64,000 nucleotides of DNA. Source: Lachnospiraceae bacterium (GTDB taxonomy: Bacteria > Bacillota > Clostridia > Lachnospirales > Lachnospiraceae). This document shows, piece by piece, positions 7,997 through 16,210 of the stretch (its first letter is position 1; every line of letters starts with the position of its first letter). The DNA lies in contig SVDZ01000002.1 in assembly GCA_015057625.1 (NCBI GenBank), positions 385,802-449,801 on the forward strand, given 5' to 3'. The notes under the pieces are model-generated. The model saw only the letters and a program-made list of their open reading frames with translations, did no database searches and was not told where the DNA came from. Made by a program: the position numbers and the translations under genes.

Positions 7997-9577
7997 TTAG
8001 TCATCTGCATTTTTTAATGTATATTTTCCGTTTGAATATGAAGCTGAATGAACTGAACCGTTATTTGCACCGTATGCATATGTGCTTGAAAATTCCGTAT
8101 TACCATTTGCATCTTCTTTTGTGGCAATAATTATGTAATAATACTCGTCGTCAATTTTTTCTATTGCCTTGTATTCAAAATACATAGCTGAGCCATCTTC
8201 GTAATAACCAAAGGTGTTCTCCATCTTACCTGATTTGATAAGTGAAGATGTGATAGCACTAACACCTTCGTCATAAGTGTGAGCATACTGTCGCTCAAAG
8301 GATATGATTCTTGTTACAACATCACTTGATACGCCATTCTCATCTATTGCAATAAATTTGTATATGGTATTACTCTCATCGATTTTAAATGCTTTTTCAT
8401 ATTTTTTAGATGATTTTTTTGGTATAGTTCCATCTTTTGTGTAATATACTGTACAGCCTTCAGGAACTTTTACTTTAATCTTTTTTCTCTCTCCGTAAGT
8501 ACCGTTATCCAAATTTATAACAGGGGCCGGAACGTCATTGAAAGTTAAATCATATTTTTCAACCATTTGCTGACTTTCCTTTCCGTCTTCGCCTATTGAG
8601 ATAGCTCTAAGTGTATATGTGCCTTCTTTTTTGAAATTAATTGCTTTCTTATATAAATTACTTGTAGCTGAAGCGTTGCCGCCGTTGATTGTGTAATAAA
8701 TAGTACTTCCGGCCGGTGCGGTTAATTCTACGGATAAAGGTTTGTCATATTCTCCGCCTGAAATATTAGCTACAGGAGTTGTTCCATCATAATTCTTTAA
8801 TTTTTCTTTTAATTTAGCATCTTTTACACCTGCAATAAGAGCGTCAATTTTGCTTTGATCTTTCTGTGTCTGGTAAAGAATTATAAGTGCCTGGTAGTAA
8901 GATGCATTTGTATCATCTAAAGAAATGAGTTCTAACAGACAATTTTCTAATTCTTTTTCATAACCTTCCATCTGGGAATATATAGTCCAGAGCATAATGT
9001 TTGCATCTATCTTATCTTCAGTTGTTTTTCCAACATTTGCAGCTTTCTTGAATTGCGTAGCTGCTGTGGCAAGATTTTCCTGCTCGTAAAGTTTCGTACC
9101 TTTATCGTAGTAGTCTTTAAACTTTTCCTGACTATTAATAAATATAATAGTTGCAATAATAGCTATCAATAATATAATTCCGATAATAGAAGATATAATA
9201 ATAATTCTTTTTTTGGAATCCTTTGGAGTATCCGATGATTCGTTTTTTTCTTCCAAAGAAACATTTTCTGACGTGACAGAATTATTTCTGATATTGTTAG
9301 AATTACGTACAGGGCCAGTCTGAGTGTTTAGTTTTGTATAATTTCTCACTCCGTCAGGAATCATTGCAGTGGCCTGAGTGTTCTCGTCTTCAAATTCTAT
9401 TTCTATAAGATCATCGTTTGTATTTCTATTTCCTTCTAAAATGTCTATTTTATCTTCTGAAGGTATTTGAATATTTCTTGATGTTTCTTCCAGTGATTCG
9501 TTGTTGATAGGTGTTCCGCATCTAAGGCAAAACAACTGCTTTTCATCGCATTCTGCACCACATTTTGAACATTTCAT
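7997..9577 (-). CDS. Zinc-ribbon membrane protein with two chitobiase/beta-hexosaminidase C-terminal-type domains
   Basis: A 526-residue protein of unknown role. It opens with a zinc ribbon (CSKCGAECDEKQLFCLRCG, residues 3-21), then a polar linker, then one membrane segment (IIIISSIIGIILLIAIIATII, near 125-147). A helical region with TPR-like spacing follows (GTKLYEQENLATAATQFKKA), then two copies of a beta-sandwich of the CHB_HEX_C type. Both copies contain the pattern GSTIYYTINGG / GCTVYYTKDGT. The topology suggests a cytoplasmic zinc ribbon and an external repeat region. The pattern of ribbon plus TM plus CHB domains recurs in Lachnospiraceae. An AGGAGAGG site precedes the ATG. It is monocistronic, with its own terminator. 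Confidence 0.7.
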   Translation of the reverse strand: MKCSKCGAECDEKQLFCLRCGTPINNESLEETSRNIQIPSEDKIDILEGNRNTNDDLIEIEFEDENTQATAMIPDGVRNYTKLNTQTGPVRNSNNIRNNSVTSENVSLEEKNESSDTPKDSKKRIIIISSIIGIILLIAIIATIIFINSQEKFKDYYDKGTKLYEQENLATAATQFKKAANVGKTTEDKIDANIMLWTIYSQMEGYEKELENCLLELISLDDTNASYYQALIILYQTQKDQSKIDALIAGVKDAKLKEKLKNYDGTTPVANISGGEYDKPLSVELTAPAGSTIYYTINGGNASATSNLYKKAINFKKEGTYTLRAISIGEDGKESQQMVEKYDLTFNDVPAPVINLDNGTYGERKKIKVKVPEGCTVYYTKDGTIPKKSSKKYEKAFKIDESNTIYKFIAIDENGVSSDVVTRIISFERQYAHTYDEGVSAITSSLIKSGKMENTFGYYEDGSAMYFEYKAIEKIDDEYYYIIIATKEDANGNTEFSSTYAYGANNGSVHSASYSNGKYTLKNADD

Positions 9578-9651
9578 GCTAATTTACCTCTCCTAAAAAC
9601 TTTTAAAGTCACAATCAAAGAAAATATATCACATTTCTGTGATAGTTTCAA

Positions 9652-10272
9652 CTAATTAAGTGACGACGGCTTAGAGTAAATACATCCACAATAATTCTGT
9701 CTGTATAAGTTGTATTGTTTAGATAATTCAATAGATTGCTTGTAGCCGTTTTTCTTTTTGAAATCAGAATAAAGATATTTAATATCGAATTCTTCAGACA
9801 AAGCTTTTCCTATTTCGTTTAGCTTCTGTGCATTTTTTAGAGGACTTATTGATAATGTAGTAGTGAAATAATCATAACCCAATTTTTGGGCAATTTCGGC
9901 AGTGTGTCTGAGGCGCAACTCATAACATTTAAAGCATCTCTCGCCACCTTCCCTGACATCTTCAAGCCCCTTTGCCATATCAAAGAACACATTGGGATCG
10001 TAATCTTTTTTCAATATAGTGACTTTCCCTTTTAAACCGAATTCTTCAATAAACCTATTTAGTTCTTTCAATCGATAATCAAATTCACTTTCAGGATAAA
10101 TATTAGGATTGTAATAGTCAATTGTAATATCAAATAAATCCTTTAGATAATCAAGAACATAGCTGCTACATGGAGCACAACATACGTGAAGCAATAAAGA
10201 AGGCTTTTTGTTTTGATTTTCTAATTCCTTAAGTGTTTTTTCAAGTTCAATCTGATAATTGATTTTTTGCAT
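9652..10272 (-). CDS. queH: Epoxyqueuosine reductase QueH
   Basis: QueH (formerly DUF208) reduces epoxyqueuosine to queuosine in tRNA wobble modification, replacing the cobalamin-dependent QueG. The 206-residue protein has the paired cysteines LLLHVCCAPCSSYV near residue 27, a second pair in GGERCFKCYELRLRHTA near 110, and the conserved SISPLKNAQKLNEIG and QNYCGCIYS segments. These Cys are the iron and Fe-S ligands of the family. An AAAGGGA site precedes the ATG. It lies downstream of the Nudix gene, with a hairpin between them. Confidence 0.93.
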   Translation of the reverse strand: MQKINYQIELEKTLKELENQNKKPSLLLHVCCAPCSSYVLDYLKDLFDITIDYYNPNIYPESEFDYRLKELNRFIEEFGLKGKVTILKKDYDPNVFFDMAKGLEDVREGGERCFKCYELRLRHTAEIAQKLGYDYFTTTLSISPLKNAQKLNEIGKALSEEFDIKYLYSDFKKKNGYKQSIELSKQYNLYRQNYCGCIYSKPSSLN

Positions 10273-10290
10273 AATAAATCCCTTTCAGTA

Positions 10291-10324
10291 TAATCGCCGA
10301 AAACCACATGGCCTTCGGCGATTA
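10291..10324 (-). other. Perfect intercistronic hairpin without T-run
   Basis: TAATCGCCGAA (10291-10301) and TTCGGCGATTA (10314-10324) form a perfect 11-bp inverted repeat with a 12-base loop between the Nudix gene and queH. Neither strand has the T-run of an intrinsic terminator, so it may be a processing or stability element. Its function is unknown. Confidence 0.6.
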
Positions 10325-10328
10325 TTGC

Positions 10329-10781
10329 TTAGAAATATTTTTTGTTTCCCCACAAATTACTTTTCTTAAGATATAAATACTCGTTGTATGCTTTTTCTAA
10401 CATCTGCTTTTCGTTAGGAAATTTGAGTAAATGATACGCTTCATGAAACTTGTAATAACCCGAGTCGAAAAAATATTCCTCTCGTTGTGGTTTGCTGGAA
10501 TAATTATTGGCCATCATAAGATACCAGTGAACTTCCTTCTCTACAACATCTCCAGGCACAGAAAAAGTATATTCACTCTTCCCGATGTACTTAATAATGG
10601 TTGCTTTAACGCCAGCTTCTTCGCAAACCTCTCTAAGGGCAGTTTCCTTGTATTCTTCTCCTGCCTCAACGGTTCCTTTTGGTAATACCCATCCTTCATA
10701 TTTGTTTTTGAAATTCTTATATAGGACAAGTATTTTTCCTCGAAATATAACCACACCGCCGCAACTGGTTGCTTTTGACAT
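10329..10781 (-). CDS. Nudix hydrolase
   Basis: A 150-residue Nudix-family pyrophosphohydrolase; substrate unknown. The Nudix box GTVEAGEEYKETALREVCEEAG (near residues 35-57) is intact, with its REVCEE metal-binding core. I chose the internal ATG (MSKATSCGGVV) rather than an upstream codon because GGGAGGTAATGCT precedes it at the right distance and the alternative would overlap that ribosome site. Homologues include Ap4A hydrolase-like enzymes, which this may be given its opening CGGVVIFRGKILVL. Confidence 0.88.
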   Translation of the reverse strand: MSKATSCGGVVIFRGKILVLYKNFKNKYEGWVLPKGTVEAGEEYKETALREVCEEAGVKATIIKYIGKSEYTFSVPGDVVEKEVHWYLMMANNYSSKPQREEYFFDSGYYKFHEAYHLLKFPNEKQMLEKAYNEYLYLKKSNLWGNKKYF

Positions 10782-10817
10782 AGCATTACCTCCCGGTGTG
10801 TATTTAATCATTAATTA

Positions 10818-10980
10818 CTAAATAGTATATCCTAAACATAAATAGTATTCAAGTATTTTGCTGGTTGAGTTTTTCATACAATATTCTCCGATTTCTTTTA
10901 CGCTGTTTGGAATAACGATACTGTCCAGATTTTGTTTTATATAAATAAAACGTAGATTATTGGAAAATATAGCATAGAAT
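10818..10980 (-). pseudogene. Remnant of a BspA-like leucine-rich-repeat (LRR_5) protein C-terminus
   Basis: Reading the minus strand from about 10980 to a TAG at 10818-10820 gives an open stretch of about 53 codons. It contains NLRFIYIKQNLDSIVIPN followed by SVKEIGEYC, which matches the LRR_5 repeat pattern (N-L-x-x-I-x-I-P-x-S-V-x-x-I-G). There is no start codon, ribosome site or upstream repeat: a terminator lies immediately upstream. It looks like the end of a surface LRR protein left after deletion. The assignment rests on one repeat only. Confidence 0.45.
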
Positions 10981-10982
10981 TG

Positions 10983-11025
10983 AAAAAAAGATCACAATAT
11001 TATTTCTAATATTGAGATCTTTTTT
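10983..11025 (-). terminator. Terminator downstream of aspS
   Basis: AAAAAAAGATC and GATCTTTTTT flank an AATATTA/TAATATT inner stem with a short loop. It is symmetric, so it can act on both strands; aspS ends about 75 bases upstream on the minus strand. A weaker inverted repeat (AGTCG/CGACT) lies between the stop codon and this hairpin. Confidence 0.75.
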
Positions 11026-11099
11026 GTTATCATTATCTTAATGACTTTGATTATTTAACAGTTCGTTTTTAGTGCGACTATCAGTCGTTCACACTGTTA

Positions 11100-12851
11100 T
11101 TAATCACGTACCTTTATATGAACTTCTCTAAGCTGCTGTTCTGTCACTTCGCTTGGAGCTTTGCACATTAAATCCTGTGCGTTACCGTTCATTGGGAAGG
11201 CGATTATTTCTCTGATGTTTTCTTCGTTTCTGAGAAGCATAATCATACGGTCAACACCAGGTGCCATACCTGCGTGTGGTGGTGCACCAAACTGGAATGC
11301 GTTGTAAAGTGCTCCGAATTTATTCTTTAATACTTCTTCTTCGTATCCTGCAATTTCAAATGCTTTAACCATAATATCAAGGTCATGGTTTCTGACAGCG
11401 CCTGATGATAATTCAATACCGTTACATACGATATCGTACTGGTATGCAAGAATTTCTTCAGGTTTCTTTGTATTGAGTGCCTCAAGACCTCCCTGTGGCA
11501 TTGAGAATGGATTGTGTGTGAAGATATATTTTTTCTCTTCAGAATCATACTCATACATTGGGAAATCGTTAATATAGCAGAATCTGTATGCGTTCTTTTC
11601 GATTAAATCAAGCTTCTCGCCTAATTCTGTACGAATCTGTCCGGCATAAAGAGCTGCTCTTTCTTCCTTATCAGCGATAAAGAAGATTGTATCTCCAACT
11701 TCAAGACCGGCTAATTCTCTGATTTCTGACTTCATATCGTCAGGAATAAATTTATCAATTGGTCCCTTGTAGCTCAAATCTTCCTTAACTTCAAGATATC
11801 CAAGTCCACCCATTCCAATTGACTGAGCAAACTTAAGGAGCTTCTCATGGAATCCTTTAGACATGTCAGCATGAACTTTAATTGCTCTTACGCATTTTCC
11901 GTGGAATGGCTTGAAAGTACATCTCTGGAAGAAATCAGTAACATCAACAATTTCAAGAGGGTTTCTAAGGTCAGGCTTGTCTGTACCATACTTAAGCATA
12001 GCCTCTTTGAAACTGATAATTGGATATGGTGCTTCTGTTACAACAGATCCTTCCGGTGCAAATTTTTTGAATGTTTCAGTGAGTACTTCTTCGCCGATTT
12101 TAAATACATCTTCCTGTGTTGCAAATGCTAACTCGAAGTCTAACTGATAGAACTCTCCGGGAGATCTGTCTGCTCTGGCATCCTCATCTCTGAAACATGG
12201 TGCAATCTGGAAATATTTGTCAATTCCTGATACCATAAGCAACTGTTTATACTGCTGTGGTGCCTGTGGAAGAGCGTAGAATTTACCTTTAAACTTACGT
12301 GAAGGTACGATATAATCTCTTGCTCCCTCCGGAGATGATGCACAAAGAATAGGTGTCTGTACTTCCATAAAGCCCATCTCTGTCATCTTCTGTCTTAAAA
12401 ATGCGATAACATTCGATCTGAAGATCATATTGTCTTTAACCTTTTTGTTTCGCATATCAAGATATCTGTATTCAAGTCTTACATCCTCACGTACTTCTTT
12501 TGAAGAAACTACTTCAAATGGTAACTGTTTGTATACTTTTCCGAGAATGTTTACTGTCTTTGCCTCTAATTCAATAGTTCCTGTAGGAATCTTAGGGTTA
12601 TATGTCTCCTCATCTCTGTGTTCAACTACACCTTCAATTGAGATACATTCTTCTCTTGTAATTCCCTCTAAAAGAGCCGTGTCTCTCATAACTACCTGAA
12701 GAACGCCGTACATATCTCTTAAGTCAATAAATGATACACCACCATGATCACGAATGTTTTCTACCCATCCTGCAACCTTGATAGTATCGCCTACATTACT
12801 TTCAGAAATTTCACTTAAATTTCTGTCACGATAGAGTGTTGATAATTCCAT
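11100..12851 (-). CDS. aspS: Aspartyl-tRNA synthetase
   Basis: A 583-residue bacterial-type AspRS. The OB-fold anticodon-binding domain comes first (VGDTIKVAGWVENIRDHGGVSFIDLRD). The class II catalytic core follows with motif 1 (FMEVQTPIL), motif 2 (CFRDEDARADR) and motif 3 (GMAPGVDRMIML). A GAD insertion domain lies in the middle. Whether it also charges tRNA-Asn cannot be told from this window, but its T-box leader appears to carry an asparagine specifier. An AGGAGG site precedes the ATG. Expression is controlled by the leader at 12911-13150. Confidence 0.96.
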   Translation of the reverse strand: MELSTLYRDRNLSEISESNVGDTIKVAGWVENIRDHGGVSFIDLRDMYGVLQVVMRDTALLEGITREECISIEGVVEHRDEETYNPKIPTGTIELEAKTVNILGKVYKQLPFEVVSSKEVREDVRLEYRYLDMRNKKVKDNMIFRSNVIAFLRQKMTEMGFMEVQTPILCASSPEGARDYIVPSRKFKGKFYALPQAPQQYKQLLMVSGIDKYFQIAPCFRDEDARADRSPGEFYQLDFELAFATQEDVFKIGEEVLTETFKKFAPEGSVVTEAPYPIISFKEAMLKYGTDKPDLRNPLEIVDVTDFFQRCTFKPFHGKCVRAIKVHADMSKGFHEKLLKFAQSIGMGGLGYLEVKEDLSYKGPIDKFIPDDMKSEIRELAGLEVGDTIFFIADKEERAALYAGQIRTELGEKLDLIEKNAYRFCYINDFPMYEYDSEEKKYIFTHNPFSMPQGGLEALNTKKPEEILAYQYDIVCNGIELSSGAVRNHDLDIMVKAFEIAGYEEEVLKNKFGALYNAFQFGAPPHAGMAPGVDRMIMLLRNEENIREIIAFPMNGNAQDLMCKAPSEVTEQQLREVHIKVRD

Positions 12852-12910
12852 TTTTTACCTCCTGATATAATAAAAATCTTTCCGGACGATTTAATATTTA
12901 TCAATTGATA

Positions 12911-13150
12911 ATAAATAAAAAATCGTCCCAAACAATAACTGTTCAGGACGAATAAAAATCCGCGGTACCACCTGATTTACCAAATCGGTCTCTCTTGCTG
13001 ATTACGTTCAGCGAACGACGCACCTACTTGCTCACGCTTTCAGATTGCAGCTGCTAGAGTGTTATTCGCACAAATTCATTCTGCAAAGCTTTCACCATCC
13101 TTTGCTCGCTGTGAGTGATAATCCGTGTTACTTCTCTCCGTCTTAGCCTT
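12911..13150 (-). promoter_or_regulatory. T-box riboswitch of aspS, apparent specifier AAC (Asn)
   Basis: The minus-strand leader ends with the T-box core CAGGTGGTACCGCG (complement of 12962-12974) and a terminator (CGTCC/GGGACG, complement of 12924-12950, then a T-run). Upstream lies Stem I. The helix CACGGAUU/AAUUUGUG sits above an internal loop with AGUA on its 5' side and GAAUAACA on its 3' side; the apical GCAAAG/CUUUGC helix carries GGUGAAAG. Placing GAA opposite AGUA (loop E) leaves U-AAC-A as the specifier region. AAC (complement of 13061-13063) codes for Asn; no GAC sits in this loop. Uncharged tRNA binding should stabilise the antiterminator. Confidence 0.88.
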
Positions 13151-13222
13151 TATTTATTTAATCTTAATAAATTTAATTTGTTTATTAAGAATTAATATCA
13201 TATGTTCAAAATTATATACTAC

Positions 13223-14764
13223 CTAAAAAATGTTGTCAAATATTTTCTTGGCACATTCTACTGCTTTTACAGAACCATCCGGAACATCTTCAATCACGAC
13301 ACTTATCGAATAGTCTTTTTTCCCTTTTGATGCGTATCCTACATACCATGAATTAACATTATTTTTTGAGTCGATCTGAGCTGTACCTGTTTTTCCACCC
13401 GTCTTATATGAAGCAGATTTAAATATACGACCTGTTCCATAATCAGTAACAGCTTCCATCATTTCCTTAAGGTTTTGGCTCTCTGTCTTTGACATGATAC
13501 GCTTGTATTTCTCAGGATTGAATTCACTTATAATAGAACCGTTGTAGTCTGTAATTGACGAAACAAGTAATGGTTTCATCATCATTCCGTTGTTTGATAT
13601 AGCATTGGCAATCATAACCATGTGGAGAGGTGTCACAAGGGTAGTTCCCTGTCCAATGGAAGATTGAGTAATATCAAATGTGGTGGAATTTTCGTTTAAA
13701 GAGAAGGAACTCTTGTTGTATTCAATTTTAACCGGAAGTTTGGAATTGAATAGGCAATCAGTCATATCTTCTGAAAATTCCTTGATATCAAGTTCTGTTC
13801 CAAGCGTTGCAAAAAATCCATTACATGAATTTGCAAATGCTTTTGTGATGTCTTCATTTCCGTGGACTGTTTTGTTGTAACAGTTGATTGGATAATTTGC
13901 AAACACCTTTGTTCCCGAACATTTGTAAGTAAAATCTTTATAATTTTTGTTTTGTCTCATATATTCAAGAGATGTAAATATTTTGAATGTAGATCCGGGA
14001 GTGTACATACCCTGGGTAGCTCTGTTTAATAAAAACCCATTCTTGGCTTTTCCACTATCTATTTTATCCCACAATTTTTCGAGATTATTTGGATTGTAAT
14101 CCGGTTTTGAAACCATAGCTAAAATAGCACCGGTTTTATTGTCCATAACAACTACTGCTCCATCACTGTTTCCAAGTGCATCGTAACTGGCCTTTTGAAT
14201 TTTGTAATTTAAGGTAGTGTTTATGTTGTTCCCCGGACTCTTTTTTTCCTTGAATTCGTTAATTGCCTTTAGTATTGGATTTAATTCAGTGGTGAGAAGG
14301 TTGTAATCATATGCCTTTTCCAATCCTGTCTTTCCTCTGGTATTCATTCCGACTACATGGGCAAACATATTGTCATAAGGGTATTCCCTAATTTCATTGC
14401 CTTCATCATCTGTAGTGGTTGTAGCAATGACTTTTCCATCAGCAGTTACGATATTGCCTCTTACAATTTTTTCTGAATATGCTTTGAGCCTTTTGTTATA
14501 GCTGTTGTTGACAATAGATTCAGACTGATACAAATCATATCCGTAGTAAAATATCATAACTAAAAACACAACAGAAAAGAAAGCCATAGTTCTTCTCAGT
14601 TCATTATTCTCTTTCTTTTTTTCTTTACTTTGCTGTCGCTTCGCTTTTTGCTCAGATTTATATTGTTTTCTCTCTGAACTTTTCATTTCTTTTAAACGTT
14701 GTTTTTCCTTTTGACGTCTGAGTTCCTCAGCGACGAGCTTGTCTTCTGCTGTTTGTCTGCTCAC
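13223..14764 (-). CDS. Class B penicillin-binding protein (PbpA/FtsI-like transpeptidase)
   Basis: A cell-wall transpeptidase of about 513 residues. A highly basic, charged cytoplasmic tail of about 55 residues precedes one membrane anchor (AFFSVVFLVMIFYYGYDLY). The penicillin-binding domain has all three motifs: STFK (in PGSTFKIFTS), SCN (in ANSCNGFF) and KTG (in GKTGTAQ). I place the start at a GTG (complement of 14762-14764) because AAAGGA lies 8 bases before it. The longer open frame upstream lies within the SEDS gene. It overlaps that gene by 38 bases, so the pair is probably coupled and forms a polymerase-transpeptidase complex. Confidence 0.9.
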   Translation of the reverse strand: MSRQTAEDKLVAEELRRQKEKQRLKEMKSSERKQYKSEQKAKRQQSKEKKKENNELRRTMAFFSVVFLVMIFYYGYDLYQSESIVNNSYNKRLKAYSEKIVRGNIVTADGKVIATTTTDDEGNEIREYPYDNMFAHVVGMNTRGKTGLEKAYDYNLLTTELNPILKAINEFKEKKSPGNNINTTLNYKIQKASYDALGNSDGAVVVMDNKTGAILAMVSKPDYNPNNLEKLWDKIDSGKAKNGFLLNRATQGMYTPGSTFKIFTSLEYMRQNKNYKDFTYKCSGTKVFANYPINCYNKTVHGNEDITKAFANSCNGFFATLGTELDIKEFSEDMTDCLFNSKLPVKIEYNKSSFSLNENSTTFDITQSSIGQGTTLVTPLHMVMIANAISNNGMMMKPLLVSSITDYNGSIISEFNPEKYKRIMSKTESQNLKEMMEAVTDYGTGRIFKSASYKTGGKTGTAQIDSKNNVNSWYVGYASKGKKDYSISVVIEDVPDGSVKAVECAKKIFDNIF

Positions 14765-16121
14765 TTGAAATTTCCTTTCTAGTACGTTTGCGCTTATTTC
14801 TGCTTTCATCCTCTGTTCCAACAATTGATAAGCCTTGAATAATTGCAAACATAATCAGTGTGCTCAATGCCGAACTTCCACCATAACTGATGAGAGGAAG
14901 AGTTACGCCTGTTGATGGGATAAGTTTAATTGCCCCACCTATTGTTAAAAATACCTGAACTGCATAAATGATTCCAAGACCAAATGCCACGAGTTTATTA
15001 AACATTTCATTCTGCATTGTGGCAACTGTAACAAAACCTATAAAGCAATTCATACAAACTAATATCAGTAAAATAGCGAATATTCCACCAAATTCCTCTG
15101 CTATTGCTGAAAAAACAAAATCGGTATGGGCTTCAGGAATAGTGTTTGGCATTCCATTGTAAAGGCCGGTTCCGGTAAGTTTTCCGCTGCAAATTGCAAA
15201 CAATGATTGTGTAACCTGGTATCCTCCTCCATCAATAATAGGCCAAGGATCTTTCCAAGCCTGAATTCTAGTCTGAACATGAGTAAATAAAAGGGAGCCC
15301 ACATAAGCTCCGGCAATTCCACCGCCTGCACATAAGAATAAATATAATTTACTTTTTGATGCGGCATAAAGCATAAATGAAAATACCATAAACAATATAA
15401 GGGCACATCCTAAATCTTTCGATGCCACAAGTACAAGAACAAAAGATGCTGATGCAATTGCAGAAGCAAATACATTCTTGAATTTAGTGCCCTTGATAAA
15501 TAATCCGGCAAGGAAAAATACAAATAATATTTTTACAAATTCGGAGGGCTGAAAAGACACACCCCCAAACGACAACATCAAATAAGATCCGTTACTCTTT
15601 TTTCCCAGAATAATTCCAAGTAACAAAACTGCCAAAAGCATTCCTACACCAAGAAAATAATAAAACCAAGTTAATTCTTTCCATATCTTAAATTTCGTCA
15701 TAAGAAATGGAACTATAAGTGTAAGCAATGTCGCCATAGCGATAATAATAAACTGTTTGATGCTTCTCTGATAGTTTAATCTGGCCAATTCAATAAAGCC
15801 AATAGCTAACAGCATACACATATTGCTCAAGAGCGTTCTGTTAATCTTCGGGTAAATAACCGGAAAAATACCAAGTACTATTACCAGGTATATCATCTGG
15901 GCACCCGCTAATATTATAGTTGTATCTGATTTGTTGTTGAAATATACAATAACAACACCCACGAAATAAATCATATATATAAGAAAACTCTGAGTGGTAA
16001 AGAATATATCTAAATCTTCTTTGTCAGTTTTCTTTGATATGGCCTTATAACTAAAAAAAGTATAGGATGCCATGAGTATCATTATTATGTATTTGGAAAT
16101 AACTATATATACTTCTGCCAT
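14727..16121 (-). CDS. SEDS-family peptidoglycan glycosyltransferase (RodA/FtsW/SpoVE-like)
   Basis: A 464-residue polytopic membrane protein with about 12 hydrophobic segments. It has the SEDS signatures WKDPWPIIDGGGYQVTQSLFAI, TGTGLYNGMPNTIPEAHTDFVFSAIAEEFG (catalytic Asp region) and the C-terminal PLISYGGSSAL. SEDS proteins polymerise lipid II glycan strands together with a class B PBP, which is the next gene. Pairing with a PbpA-like gene rather than ftsI, mreBCD or division genes suggests an elongation or sporulation role, but this is inference. The basic C-terminal tail is cytoplasmic. An AAAGGAT site precedes the ATG. Confidence 0.92.
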   Translation of the reverse strand: MAEVYIVISKYIIMILMASYTFFSYKAISKKTDKEDLDIFFTTQSFLIYMIYFVGVVIVYFNNKSDTTIILAGAQMIYLVIVLGIFPVIYPKINRTLLSNMCMLLAIGFIELARLNYQRSIKQFIIIAMATLLTLIVPFLMTKFKIWKELTWFYYFLGVGMLLAVLLLGIILGKKSNGSYLMLSFGGVSFQPSEFVKILFVFFLAGLFIKGTKFKNVFASAIASASFVLVLVASKDLGCALILFMVFSFMLYAASKSKLYLFLCAGGGIAGAYVGSLLFTHVQTRIQAWKDPWPIIDGGGYQVTQSLFAICSGKLTGTGLYNGMPNTIPEAHTDFVFSAIAEEFGGIFAILLILVCMNCFIGFVTVATMQNEMFNKLVAFGLGIIYAVQVFLTIGGAIKLIPSTGVTLPLISYGGSSALSTLIMFAIIQGLSIVGTEDESRNKRKRTRKEISSEQTNSRRQARR

Positions 16122-16210
16122 ATGTTTATCCTTTAATTTATTGTTTCGTAGTTAGTAAATGGATGTTGATATAAATCCTATTTACTATTTTAACGAATAA
16201 TAATAGTAAT

